From G051132615 sp051132615 (GTDB lineage Bacteria; Pseudomonadota; Gammaproteobacteria; Burkholderiales; Neisseriaceae), in contig NZ_CP152375.1 in assembly GCF_051132615.1 (NCBI RefSeq), positions 1,116,001 to 1,180,000 on the forward strand: DNA of 64,000 nt, in the 5' to 3' direction. Position 1 is the first letter of the stretch, and every line of letters begins with the position of its first letter. The notes below the pieces were generated by a model. The model made no database searches, was not told the origin of the DNA, and was given only the letters and a program-made list of their open reading frames with translations. Shown piece by piece: positions 49,310 through 59,011 of the stretch. A program made the translations under genes and the position numbers.

Positions 49310-52300
49310 TTTGTTTATTGACACTATTGCCCAAACTGGCTTTTGCTCTACCCGAAGTACCGCCAAGTAATACATCGTTAGATGTGTCTGAGCCATTTTA
49401 TGTACTCAGTGACAAAAGCTATGGCACAGACGAAACAGCACAGATTCGTTTAGAAGCACCTTCTTCCTACGCTCATTATGAAACACCACTGGATGCCGAT
49501 ATTCGGGTTTATCGTATTTCAGAACCATTAGACTTTTTAAAAGCACAACCAGACTTACATCGAGTACAAATTAAAGCCAATACACGTACCAGTGCCATGC
49601 CTGCTGTGCATTATGTTTGGGATAGCTGGATGAAATCAACCCGTCGTTCATGGCAGCGTTTGTTTTCTTCTGAAACTCGTTTAGGGGTAACCAAACAATA
49701 TCCTGAACTGAAAACGCAAGCATCTATTACCCAAGCAACCAAAATAGATCAACAAGTACAATTTAGCCCTTTAAGTAAATACCCTATTATCACGCAAATT
49801 CGTTACCCACTATGGTACGCCAAACCAATTGCACCACCTAAAGATACTGTGCTTTCTGGCAGCAGCAGTAATTTTATACAAAATAAATTGGGCAATGTGA
49901 TGGTCCCACTGGGCAAACTGCCTGCTGGTTTATACCTTATTGAAGCCATGGTTGCAAATCAGCGTGCGACCACCTTATTGTTTGTGTCAAATACAGTTGC
50001 CATCACCAAATCAGCAAAAGACCAAACTTTGGTTTGGACAACCAACCGTCAAACAGGCAATGCACAAAAAAATGTTGCTCTTTTATGGACAGATGGCGTA
50101 GGTGTGCTAGGGACACAACAAACTGATCAAAACGGCTTTGCTACTTTAAAACGTGCCACACCTGAACACAGTTATTTGTTGGGTGAAGATGGACAAGGTG
50201 GTGTGTTTGTTTCAGAAAATTTTTATTACGACAGCGAAGTCTACAATACTAAACTGTATGCTTTTACTGATCGACCACTTTATCGAGCATCCGATACCGT
50301 ATCAATTAAAGCGTTTATTCGTGACTTTACCAGTGCCCAAACATCCAATACACCTGCTAGCGTACCTATATCCTATGAAATACTGGATCCTACAGGCACA
50401 ACGTTACTGAAAGACACCTTAAAAAACGAAACACTCGGTAATGCTTCTGGTCAATTCACCTTGCCAGAAAAGGCTATGAGCGGTGGCTATGAAATCAAAC
50501 TGACTCGAGAAGATGATGTTTATTCTGCTTCATTTAGAGTAGCCGATTACATCAAACCCCATTTTGATATTTTATTGAACACACCCAACAACTTAAAAAC
50601 AGGTCAACCCATTAAAGGCACCATTGCGTTGCGTTATCCAAATGGTTCCGCAGTCAAAAATGCTCAAGTGAATATCAGTGTTCGCGCACAACAACTGTCT
50701 ATGGTAGATGGTCAATTGGACTATGCAGGCATGTTCCCTATTCAATTGTCACAACAACAATGGACATCTAACGATAAAGGCGAAATAGAACTCAATCTAC
50801 CTGAAACCAAAGAACCAAGCCGTTATATTGTGACCATTTTAGCCAGTGATGCGGCAGCTTACCGAGTCAAAACCACTCGGGAAATTCTGGTAGAGCGTGG
50901 TATCACGCCTTACACCATTAAAACCAATCTTCAATTTGGACAAGTGGGTCAAAAAATCACCTTTAATTTTGCCACACAAAACCCCAGTAAAGAAGCACCT
51001 TCAGAATATGAGTTGATTCGTTTAGAAGATGGCAAAAAAGACAAAGGCACCATTGCTGCCAATGCAAAATCATTTGAAATCAAATTTGATCGTGCTGGCT
51101 CTTATACAGTGATGCTTAAAGATCAATCAGGCAATTTACTGGGAGCAACCAATTATTGGGTACAAGGTGAAGGCTTTGAAGCAGCTGAAGGTTCAGTAGA
51201 AATTGTGTTTGATAAACCTCAATATAAAGTAGGAGAAACAGCCAATGCTTTAGTCAGTTTCCCTGTTGATATCAATGATGCGCTGTTGACCTTAGAAAGA
51301 GACAATGTAGAAGCATTTGGTTTATTGTCGCAAAACCAAAATTGGTTCTCTAAAAAGAAAATCAATAATCGTCAATACATTGTCAGTTTACCAGTAGGCA
51401 ATCAATTTACCCCTAATATGACTTTTTCTGTACTGTACCAGTATAAAGGTGAATATGTTTTCCAAAATGCAGGCGTAATTGTAGCGCAACCTCAAATTGA
51501 GGTTGCCATTAAACCCAATAAAACCACTTATAAACCAAAAGAAAAAGTGTCGATTCAATTAGATACCTTATTTGCTGGCAATAAAATCCCCAGCCAACTG
51601 GCCATTAGCGTTGTGGATGAAATGATTTATGTTTTACAACCAGAAATCGCCCCCAATATGGTTGATTTTTTCTATCACCCCAGACGAAACAATGTTGCCA
51701 CAACGGCCAGTTTAAATTTTATTGCTTATGACAAGTCCGTCTCTGCAACAGGGCAAACCACTCAAAACCGCCAAATCAACGAACGAGTCATTAAAGTACT
51801 TGAACGTCCTCGCCGTGAAGAAAAAGACACAGCATTCTGGCAAGCAGCCCTATCGACCAATGAGCAAGGCAAAGCAACCATCAACTTTACCTTACCAGAC
51901 TCATTAACACGCTGGCGTATCACTGTTCGAGCGATGGATAAAGACGGTAAAGTTGGGCAAAAAATTGCTTATATCCAAACAGAGCAGCCCTATTATCTCA
52001 AATGGACAGGCCCAAAAATCCTACGTCAAGATGATGTGATGAATGCTGAAATATTAGCCTTTAACCAAATGGCGCATGAAACCAAAGCAACTTGGCGTGC
52101 CAAAGTAGGTGCAACAGTATTAAAAGAAGAAAGTATCACTCTTAAACCTGGTGCTAACTATTTAAGTTTACCCATTAATGCTGTTTCAGGTGATATTCAA
52201 TTGACTCTGTCTATTGGTGAGCAAATCTTTGATGCACTAACTGTACCTGTTAAAACCGTCGCTAATACATGGCTACAACCACAACAAACGCAATTAGACT

Positions 52301-53862
52301 TAACAGATGAACAAACTGCGGTTAATCTGCCTAAAGATGCAAAAAACATACGTTTAAGTATTATGCCAAAGGCACAAGCAGCGTTTGCTAATATTGTGGA
52401 TGGTTTAATTGAATACCCTTATGGCTGTGTAGAACAAACATCTAGTCGCTTAATACCATTAAGTATGGCGTATCAAAGCCTTGATAAAAACCAGATACCA
52501 GCTTATGTTACCGCTCGAGTACGTAATCAGCTGCTTAATCAGCGATTACGTCTGATTGATATGGCTGGAGAAAATGCACAATTTAGCTGGTGGGGTATGG
52601 ACAGTATGCCAAGCCTCTTTATCAGCAGCTACGCCTATTATGCAGATTGGTATACTGCACAAGCCTTAGGCTTACCAGTCAATGCAGATGATATGCGTCC
52701 TTTACTGGAACTTTACCAAAAAAGAGCGACGCAAGAACCTGTGTTACATAAAATGGTGTCGTTATGGTTTATGAAACAGATGGGATTACCTGTTCAGACA
52801 TTATTAAATGGTGTAGATACTGAATTAGCCAATAATATACAGAAAGCGGATACAAAAAATATTACCTCTTTATCCAATCAAAACAGCTTATTTTTTGGTG
52901 AAACCAATAGTCCATTGCAACTTTATATGGCCTTATTGATCAGTCATCAAATACATTCAGAATTGAATAATACTTTACCCGAACGTTTAACTTCACATTT
53001 GGCAGACGCTCAAACTCTGTTACAACAAAAATCAAACAATATTGCTGTTCAAAGCTTATTGTATTTAAGTGGTGACAGAACACACAGCATAGAAGAAATT
53101 TTAGGTAAAGCCACTGTACAGTATCCTACTTTTGAGCGAGCCATTAGTTTAATCTGGCTACATAAAGCTGGATTTAACAACACAGCAGATCTAGCAACTG
53201 ATCAACCTGAAGGCAACTGGCAACGAATCAGCACAAACTATTCTGGGGTAGCTCAATGGCAATGGACAAATCATACTGTCCCTACTCAAATTAGCCTACC
53301 TCATTTACCCCAAACGCCTATGGTCGCAATTATTCGCTATGACAGTTATGCAAAAAGCAATCAATCTTTACCAGTGGATATTAAACGATCTTTATACCGT
53401 CTCGAACCTTATAAAGTAAATCAAGATGATGATCAAAAACAAGGTAATTTAGGTTTTAAAGCGGTATTGGTGAAAGACAATGAAACCTTACAAAGCAATG
53501 TGTTATACGTAGATGAAATTACATTAACCCCCAAAACCAGCAAACCACTACAATATGGTCTGGTTGAAGTGGGTATGCCTACAGGTGCAAGTGTGGAAAG
53601 CACAACATGGGGTATGCACATTGCGCAATTGGATGAGCAAGATGCCAAACCTTTTGGTAATCATACCTTTGAAGAAGGGGTATTGTCTTATCGATTACCT
53701 GTCACTAAACTGACCCAAACCACTAAGTTTAGACAACTGGTTCGCTTCTCACAAAAAGGGCAATTCCATGTACCTGCTGTGCGTTTATTTAATATGTATC
53801 AACCACAATTGAATACACAGCAGCAAGCAACGCCAGAACAACTAACATTTAAGGTAGATTAA
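49243..53862 (+). CDS. Bacterial alpha-2-macroglobulin (YfaS-like)
   Basis: The product has 1539 residues from the GTG at 49243, which has GGAAGGA 6 bases upstream. The frame is open upstream into yfaT but without support. A signal peptide (ILCLLTLLPKLAFA type) precedes several macroglobulin domains (for example AFTDRPLYRASDTVSIKAFIRD) and the alpha-2-macroglobulin family segment WQAALSTNEQGKATINF. The thioester motif YPYGCVEQTSSRL lies near residue 1062. The thioester Cys can trap attacking proteases. It is probably a periplasmic protease inhibitor that protects the envelope. Confidence 0.93.
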   Translation: MANQSKQSQLHRHLPFGLFIPIICLLTLLPKLAFALPEVPPSNTSLDVSEPFYVLSDKSYGTDETAQIRLEAPSSYAHYETPLDADIRVYRISEPLDFLKAQPDLHRVQIKANTRTSAMPAVHYVWDSWMKSTRRSWQRLFSSETRLGVTKQYPELKTQASITQATKIDQQVQFSPLSKYPIITQIRYPLWYAKPIAPPKDTVLSGSSSNFIQNKLGNVMVPLGKLPAGLYLIEAMVANQRATTLLFVSNTVAITKSAKDQTLVWTTNRQTGNAQKNVALLWTDGVGVLGTQQTDQNGFATLKRATPEHSYLLGEDGQGGVFVSENFYYDSEVYNTKLYAFTDRPLYRASDTVSIKAFIRDFTSAQTSNTPASVPISYEILDPTGTTLLKDTLKNETLGNASGQFTLPEKAMSGGYEIKLTREDDVYSASFRVADYIKPHFDILLNTPNNLKTGQPIKGTIALRYPNGSAVKNAQVNISVRAQQLSMVDGQLDYAGMFPIQLSQQQWTSNDKGEIELNLPETKEPSRYIVTILASDAAAYRVKTTREILVERGITPYTIKTNLQFGQVGQKITFNFATQNPSKEAPSEYELIRLEDGKKDKGTIAANAKSFEIKFDRAGSYTVMLKDQSGNLLGATNYWVQGEGFEAAEGSVEIVFDKPQYKVGETANALVSFPVDINDALLTLERDNVEAFGLLSQNQNWFSKKKINNRQYIVSLPVGNQFTPNMTFSVLYQYKGEYVFQNAGVIVAQPQIEVAIKPNKTTYKPKEKVSIQLDTLFAGNKIPSQLAISVVDEMIYVLQPEIAPNMVDFFYHPRRNNVATTASLNFIAYDKSVSATGQTTQNRQINERVIKVLERPRREEKDTAFWQAALSTNEQGKATINFTLPDSLTRWRITVRAMDKDGKVGQKIAYIQTEQPYYLKWTGPKILRQDDVMNAEILAFNQMAHETKATWRAKVGATVLKEESITLKPGANYLSLPINAVSGDIQLTLSIGEQIFDALTVPVKTVANTWLQPQQTQLDLTDEQTAVNLPKDAKNIRLSIMPKAQAAFANIVDGLIEYPYGCVEQTSSRLIPLSMAYQSLDKNQIPAYVTARVRNQLLNQRLRLIDMAGENAQFSWWGMDSMPSLFISSYAYYADWYTAQALGLPVNADDMRPLLELYQKRATQEPVLHKMVSLWFMKQMGLPVQTLLNGVDTELANNIQKADTKNITSLSNQNSLFFGETNSPLQLYMALLISHQIHSELNNTLPERLTSHLADAQTLLQQKSNNIAVQSLLYLSGDRTHSIEEILGKATVQYPTFERAISLIWLHKAGFNNTADLATDQPEGNWQRISTNYSGVAQWQWTNHTVPTQISLPHLPQTPMVAIIRYDSYAKSNQSLPVDIKRSLYRLEPYKVNQDDDQKQGNLGFKAVLVKDNETLQSNVLYVDEITLTPKTSKPLQYGLVEVGMPTGASVESTTWGMHIAQLDEQDAKPFGNHTFEEGVLSYRLPVTKLTQTTKFRQLVRFSQKGQFHVPAVRLFNMYQPQLNTQQQATPEQLTFKVD

Positions 53863-55563
53863 ATGCGTTATTTAACTTGGGGAGTCATCTTATTATTGGT
53901 TAAGCCTGTCTTAGCCAATAACAATGCCGTTCTCTACCCAAGCAAGCAATACTCGTTGGGTGCTATATCCAATGGCTCACAAACCCAAAGCTGGCAAATC
54001 AGTACACAAAAACCTTTTCATACTCAATCCATTTCACCAGAAAAATTACACACACCTTTGGGCAGTGTGTGGAAACTATTCGTATATGGTTATCTAGTAG
54101 ACAATAAAATCAATGCACCTGATTATGTGTGTAAAGGGAAAAATCCTGAAGAAAAATACTGCTGTCAAAAAGGACAAAGCATTGGACAAGAGCAAGCCTT
54201 ACAGCAATCGTGTGGTTTATTTTTCGACCCAAAACGTTTGAACATTTCCAACACCGCATGGCGTCATTATTGGCAAAAACAACAAGCACCAAAATGGTTA
54301 CAAGAACTCAACTTCATCACCGAAAACCACTATGTGCCTGTTACAGATCTATTAAATGCTTTGAGTGCCATCCCTAACAGCAGTAAAGTACACATCAATA
54401 CCACCTTATTGCCCTTAATGCTGCGAAAAAGCAATCAGCAAACTTTGGCTGTATTAGGTTCTGAATTAAGAGTAAAAACATTTACCATGCCTTACCCAAA
54501 CCGCCCACAAGAGCGTATTGGTGGGTTCGCAGGTTTTCTGGCTGATGGACGAGCCATTTGGTTTGCAGGCAGAGGACGTAGTGTAGATGTCATGGCAAAA
54601 GCAGGCACTATGCTTGCACCTATAGTCCAAAGCACACAAGCCAAAAATGACTTAACCTGCGTTGAAGTCGACTATTTTGATTTTTTAAACAACCCTATTA
54701 CCACCGTCACCGATAAAACAGGTAAAACCATACATGGTGGGGTGCTCAAAGGTACTTATCAGGTTTCCTTTGCCAAAGGTAATAAAGTGCGCATTGTGGC
54801 ACAAAATGATTTACTGATTCAAAAAAACAGTTTAGGTAAAATCAAACTGATTGGCAAAATGTCTTTAAATGAATATGTCGCCCGTGTGATTGATCGCGAA
54901 GCTGCGGCCAAACCAACACAAGCAGCAAGAGCATTAGCCATTGCTGCCAGAAGTTATTTACTACAAGAAGCAACAGGTGCTCAAGATTGTTTATTGATTT
55001 CAGACAGTACCCAAAAACAACGTGTAGCGCCTTCTAGTGCCAGCAAACAAGCAAAAATCATCGCAGCTCAAACTGATCGTTTGGTATTAACAGGCAGCAC
55101 TATTCACTATCAATTGGATACAAACAGGCGAAACCAATTAAGCTGGAAAAAAGCAGTAGAACAAGATCAAAAAGGGCTCAGTTTTGAAGCAATTTTGGCT
55201 CATGCCTATCCTCAAGCTAAATTGAATATTATGAACAGCAAAGCACAATACCAATGTAAAGCATTGCCTCAAGCTTCGCAATGGTTAAACAAACAAAGTA
55301 AAATATGGCTAAAAACCTTACGTACCGAACCTGGGTTTCAAATGCTCACCCAAATGCCTTCCTTATGCCAAATCAGCCGAGGTACACCTTATACTGATGT
55401 GTCTGCAAACCGCATTTATATTCGTCAGTTTAAAACCCAAAATGACCAAATTACGCTGGCACACGAATATCTGCACCTAATCTTTGCACAGCACCCCAAT
55501 GGGCAAAATGAACAATTTATTGAAAACTTGGCAAGACAACTTATTTTAAGGCCTCTATCATGA
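53863..55563 (+). CDS. DUF2300 protein (YfaQ-like) with SpoIID/LytB-like segment
   Basis: The product has 566 residues with a signal peptide (LLLVKPVLA). DUF2300 features are followed by a SpoIID/LytB-like stretch (LNEYVARVIDREAAAKPTQAARALAIAARSYLLQEA) and a C-terminal HEYLHLIF, which resembles a zinc-binding HExxH. It starts one base after the alpha-2-macroglobulin stop. A peptidoglycan or protease role is inferred from these motifs only. Confidence 0.85.
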   Translation: MRYLTWGVILLLVKPVLANNNAVLYPSKQYSLGAISNGSQTQSWQISTQKPFHTQSISPEKLHTPLGSVWKLFVYGYLVDNKINAPDYVCKGKNPEEKYCCQKGQSIGQEQALQQSCGLFFDPKRLNISNTAWRHYWQKQQAPKWLQELNFITENHYVPVTDLLNALSAIPNSSKVHINTTLLPLMLRKSNQQTLAVLGSELRVKTFTMPYPNRPQERIGGFAGFLADGRAIWFAGRGRSVDVMAKAGTMLAPIVQSTQAKNDLTCVEVDYFDFLNNPITTVTDKTGKTIHGGVLKGTYQVSFAKGNKVRIVAQNDLLIQKNSLGKIKLIGKMSLNEYVARVIDREAAAKPTQAARALAIAARSYLLQEATGAQDCLLISDSTQKQRVAPSSASKQAKIIAAQTDRLVLTGSTIHYQLDTNRRNQLSWKKAVEQDQKGLSFEAILAHAYPQAKLNIMNSKAQYQCKALPQASQWLNKQSKIWLKTLRTEPGFQMLTQMPSLCQISRGTPYTDVSANRIYIRQFKTQNDQITLAHEYLHLIFAQHPNGQNEQFIENLARQLILRPLS

Positions 55564-56330
55564 AGTATAAACATATTCTTACTTACTTAATGAGTATATT
55601 CATTGTTACCTCTGCAACAGCCAAAAGCGGTATTGTGTTTGACACGCCTACAGGTGGCTGGAAAAATCCAGAAAAAAGCAGCAGCCAATACACACAATCT
55701 GTTCATTACCCAGCAAGCCGTGTCAACCAAGAAGGGTTTGAAGACAAAAGTAATCTAATTAAAGGACGAATTAAAAATCATCCAAAAAATAATAAGCAAC
55801 CTGCCACACTGATTGTTAATGGCCTTGCCATGCCTCAACATATTAATGAAGATGGCAGTTTCAGTAGACCTTATGCCTTTGCCGCAGGGAACAATAATGT
55901 TGAACTCAAAACAAAAGATGGGCAAAGCAAACGGGTACAGTTTTATGACAATAACACCACAAAAACCCGCCCTAAATTAAGGGTATTACTGTCCTGGGAT
56001 ACAGATCACACCGATCTGGATTTACATGTGATCACACCAGATGGTGAACATGCTTATTATGGTAATCGTGTTTTAAAAAATGGGGGGGCTTTAGATGTTG
56101 ATGTAACCACAGGTTTTGGCCCAGAAATTTTTTCTACCCCCTCTCCTTTGGCTGGTACGTACTTAGTGTATTTAAATTACTTTGGTGGACGTAGTGAAAA
56201 AGAGATGACCACAGCAACCATTACCTTATTGACTAATGAAGGCACTGGCAGCGAAAAAAGACAAAGTTTTAAAGTTCCCATGCGGGCTGCTGGGGAACTC
56301 ACTTTGGTTAAAGCATTTAAGCTACCTTAA
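55560..56330 (+). CDS. DUF2135 protein (YfaP-like)
   Basis: The product has 256 residues with a signal peptide (ending ATAKS). An Ig-like part (LIVNGLAMPQHINEDGSFSRP) precedes the DUF2135 core RVLLSWDTDHTDLDLHVITPDGEHAYYGNR and FGPEIFSTPSPLAGTYLVYLNYFGG. It ends the yfa-type operon and overlaps the previous stop by ATGA. Confidence 0.87.
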   Translation: MKYKHILTYLMSIFIVTSATAKSGIVFDTPTGGWKNPEKSSSQYTQSVHYPASRVNQEGFEDKSNLIKGRIKNHPKNNKQPATLIVNGLAMPQHINEDGSFSRPYAFAAGNNNVELKTKDGQSKRVQFYDNNTTKTRPKLRVLLSWDTDHTDLDLHVITPDGEHAYYGNRVLKNGGALDVDVTTGFGPEIFSTPSPLAGTYLVYLNYFGGRSEKEMTTATITLLTNEGTGSEKRQSFKVPMRAAGELTLVKAFKLP

Positions 56331-56353
56331 AACAGAAATTTAAAAAAACTAAT

Positions 56354-57277
56354 ATGAAGAAAAAATTTTTTCGCTTTATTTCTCGATTTACAATGTTTTT
56401 TGTCGTATTAGGCATTAGTGGCTATTTATTTTTTGATATTCAAAAAGAACTTTTTTCAGAAAAAAACAATCATCAAATAAACAATCATCAAACTAAAACA
56501 ATAAAGCATAACCAAGAAACACTGATGGCTTATCAAAAAGGAATGCAATTAACTCAAGGAAAAGAGAGACAACAGGACATCCCTTTGGCTATGTCTTGGT
56601 TTAAAAAAGCAGCCGATCAAGGGCATGAACCATCACAATATAATCTAGCAGCGCTTTATATTACACAATATCGTAATTATCAAGCAGCTAAGCCTTGGCT
56701 ACTGGCATCAGCCTCACAGGGAAACCCAAAAAGTCAGATGTTTTTAGGCAAACTTTATTATGAAGGTACACATTTACCCCAAAACATACCAGAAGCAACA
56801 AAATGGTTCCAAGAAGCTGCAAAAAATAATCAACAAGAGGCAACAGCCTACCTAGGGAAAATATATCTTTTAAATAACAAAGATACCGAAAAAGCACGAC
56901 CATTACTGGAAAAAGCAGCTAATGAGAATAATAAAGAAAGCCAATATTTACTTGGCACTTTACATCTTCAAGAAAAAAATATCCCTTTAAGTGCTTTATG
57001 GTTGGAAAAAGCAGCAAACCAAAATTGGCCACAAGCACAATTGGATCTGGCGATTTTATATGGGAAACACCTACAAGATTATAATAAAATGTTTTATTGG
57101 AGTGAAAAAGCCGCCAATCACCCAAAATTTCCCTTAGGTAAAGCACTATTAGGTTATGTTTATCAACAAGGACTGGGTACAGAACCAAACACCAATCAGG
57201 CAAAGTATTGGTCTGATCTTGCCGAACAACAAGGGGTTTTAACCAATACCTTGGTTAACTATATTGATACACAATAA
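56354..57277 (+). CDS. Membrane-anchored Sel1-repeat protein
   Basis: The product has 307 residues. One N-terminal helix (FTMFFVVLGISGYLFFDI) anchors a periplasmic series of five or more Sel1 repeats (DIPLAMSWFKKAADQGHEPSQYNLA, NIPEATKWFQEAAKNNQQEA, DYNKMFYWSEKAANHPKF). Sel1 repeats scaffold protein complexes. It lies 23 bases after the DUF2135 gene and may belong to the same unit. Confidence 0.88.
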   Translation: MKKKFFRFISRFTMFFVVLGISGYLFFDIQKELFSEKNNHQINNHQTKTIKHNQETLMAYQKGMQLTQGKERQQDIPLAMSWFKKAADQGHEPSQYNLAALYITQYRNYQAAKPWLLASASQGNPKSQMFLGKLYYEGTHLPQNIPEATKWFQEAAKNNQQEATAYLGKIYLLNNKDTEKARPLLEKAANENNKESQYLLGTLHLQEKNIPLSALWLEKAANQNWPQAQLDLAILYGKHLQDYNKMFYWSEKAANHPKFPLGKALLGYVYQQGLGTEPNTNQAKYWSDLAEQQGVLTNTLVNYIDTQ

Positions 57278-57325
57278 AAAACCCCTTTTAAACAGTGGCT
57301 TTTAACATAAGAGGATAACAACGAA

Positions 57326-58066
57326 CTATTTTGCGAAAAGGGCTTGTGTTTGTAATTGAATTAATTGCTCAACCCCTTGTGCTCCTAAATCCAAGAGCTG
57401 ATTTAACTGTGTGCGACTAAACGCTTTTCCTTCAGCCGTTCCTTGCACCTCAACCAGATGACCTGAAGCTGTCATCACAATGTTCATATCCACATCACAA
57501 TTAGCATCTTCGCAATAATCAAGGTCCAATAGGGCAACATCCTCATAAACACCAACTGATATGGCAGCAACTGCTTCTTTAATTGGATTCTCAGCAATCA
57601 ACCCTTGAGCCATTAATTTATTAACAGCCAAACTTAAGGCAACAAAAGCCCCTGTAATACTGGCTGTACGAGTACCGCCATCAGCTTGAATCACATCACA
57701 GTCAATGGTAATTTGCCGTTCACCTAATTTTTGCATATCCACAACTGCACGTAGCGAACGCCCAATCAATCGCTGAATTTCTTGTGTTCGCCCACTTTGT
57801 TTACCTTGAGCAGCTTCTCTACGCATACGAGAATGGGTTGATCTAGGTAACATACCGTATTCAGCTGTAACCCAGCCCTGCCCTTTTCCTTTCAAAAAAG
57901 AAGGAATATTTTCTTCCACACTAGCAGAACAAATAACCTGTGTTTGCCCACAACGAATCAGCACAGAACCTTCTGCATGACTTAAAAAGTGAGGGATAAT
58001 TTCAACACAGCGCAATTGATTTGGTTGACGGTTTTCTGATCTTGCTAACTTATCTGACATCATCAT
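57326..58066 (-). CDS. rph: Ribonuclease PH
   Basis: The product has 246 residues. The PH-domain pattern is complete: SVLIRCGQTQVICSASVEEN, KGQGWVTAEYGMLPRSTHSR, EIQRLIGRSLRAVVDM, DCDVIQADGGTRTASITGAFVAL. The enzyme trims tRNA 3' ends with phosphate. It follows the PP2C gene in the same direction, across 28 bases. Confidence 0.97.
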   Translation of the reverse strand: MMMSDKLARSENRQPNQLRCVEIIPHFLSHAEGSVLIRCGQTQVICSASVEENIPSFLKGKGQGWVTAEYGMLPRSTHSRMRREAAQGKQSGRTQEIQRLIGRSLRAVVDMQKLGERQITIDCDVIQADGGTRTASITGAFVALSLAVNKLMAQGLIAENPIKEAVAAISVGVYEDVALLDLDYCEDANCDVDMNIVMTASGHLVEVQGTAEGKAFSRTQLNQLLDLGAQGVEQLIQLQTQALFAK

Positions 58067-58094
58067 TATTTTTCTAAAAAAGCATTACACATGA

Positions 58095-59009
58095 TTAATA
58101 AAATTTCTGTCCTCTTTGAATTTCTTCAAAGGCTTTTTGGTCTAAATCATTATCCAATTCCATCACAATTTCTTCTTCAGCTCGTTGCTGAATGACCCTT
58201 TGTTCTGGGTTTGTATCATCAGGAATGGTATCTGTATCCACAAAAAAAGGACTATTTGTCTTAAATTTGGCATCACCCACTAAAGTAATTGATACAGCAC
58301 TTAAATTATCACCCCGCCCTTCACCCCGTTTTTCAGCAATATTCATCAAAATAGGAAGAGCTACAGAAACATCCCTTAAAGCAAAAGCTTTTTCTAATTC
58401 TTCATCTTCAAAATAACCCCATAAACCATCTGTACACAACAATAATGTCATGCCTTCTTCTAACTGGGTTTTAGGACCAACTTCAACTTCAGGATCTCGC
58501 AATGCGCCTAAACAATTATAAATTTTACTGCGATCCGGATGTTCTTTAATGGCACTTGAATTAATAAACCCTTGATCAATCATACGTTGTACTTGAGAGT
58601 GATCACGTGACCTGAGTACAACACCCTCTTGATCAAACAGATACAAACGAGAATCACCAACATGGCACCAATAAAGCATATTGTCTTGAATAATGGCCGC
58701 AACTACTGTTGTACTGGGCACTTCTTCTAATTGATGAACAGCTGCATACTCCATAATAGAATGATGCGCTGTCGTGACAGCATTAACCAAAAACCGATTG
58801 GGGTGATCAATTTTTGGGCGAGCCAATGCCTTAAAATGTTTTAACAGATGATCTACGACAATTTGAGCAGCAACTTCACCATGTTTAATGCCCCCCATAC
58901 CATCTGCGATAACCAGTAAGGTGCTCTCTCTTTTACAACAAATACCTTGCCGATCCTGATTATAGGGGCGGCCACCTACTCTACTATCCTGAAATACAGC
59001 AAATTTCAT
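58095..59009 (-). CDS. PP2C-family protein phosphatase
   Basis: The product has 304 residues. The metal-binding signatures VGGRPYNQDRQG, LLVIADGMGGIKHGE, CHVGDSRLYLF, LCTDGLWGYFEDEEL and GRGDNLSAVSITL are complete. A C-terminal acidic extension (about residues 255-304) is not part of the catalytic fold. It starts 2 bases after the kinase gene ends, so kinase and phosphatase probably act as an opposing pair. Confidence 0.93.
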   Translation of the reverse strand: MKFAVFQDSRVGGRPYNQDRQGICCKRESTLLVIADGMGGIKHGEVAAQIVVDHLLKHFKALARPKIDHPNRFLVNAVTTAHHSIMEYAAVHQLEEVPSTTVVAAIIQDNMLYWCHVGDSRLYLFDQEGVVLRSRDHSQVQRMIDQGFINSSAIKEHPDRSKIYNCLGALRDPEVEVGPKTQLEEGMTLLLCTDGLWGYFEDEELEKAFALRDVSVALPILMNIAEKRGEGRGDNLSAVSITLVGDAKFKTNSPFFVDTDTIPDDTNPEQRVIQQRAEEEIVMELDNDLDQKAFEEIQRGQKFY

Positions 59010-59011
59010 TC

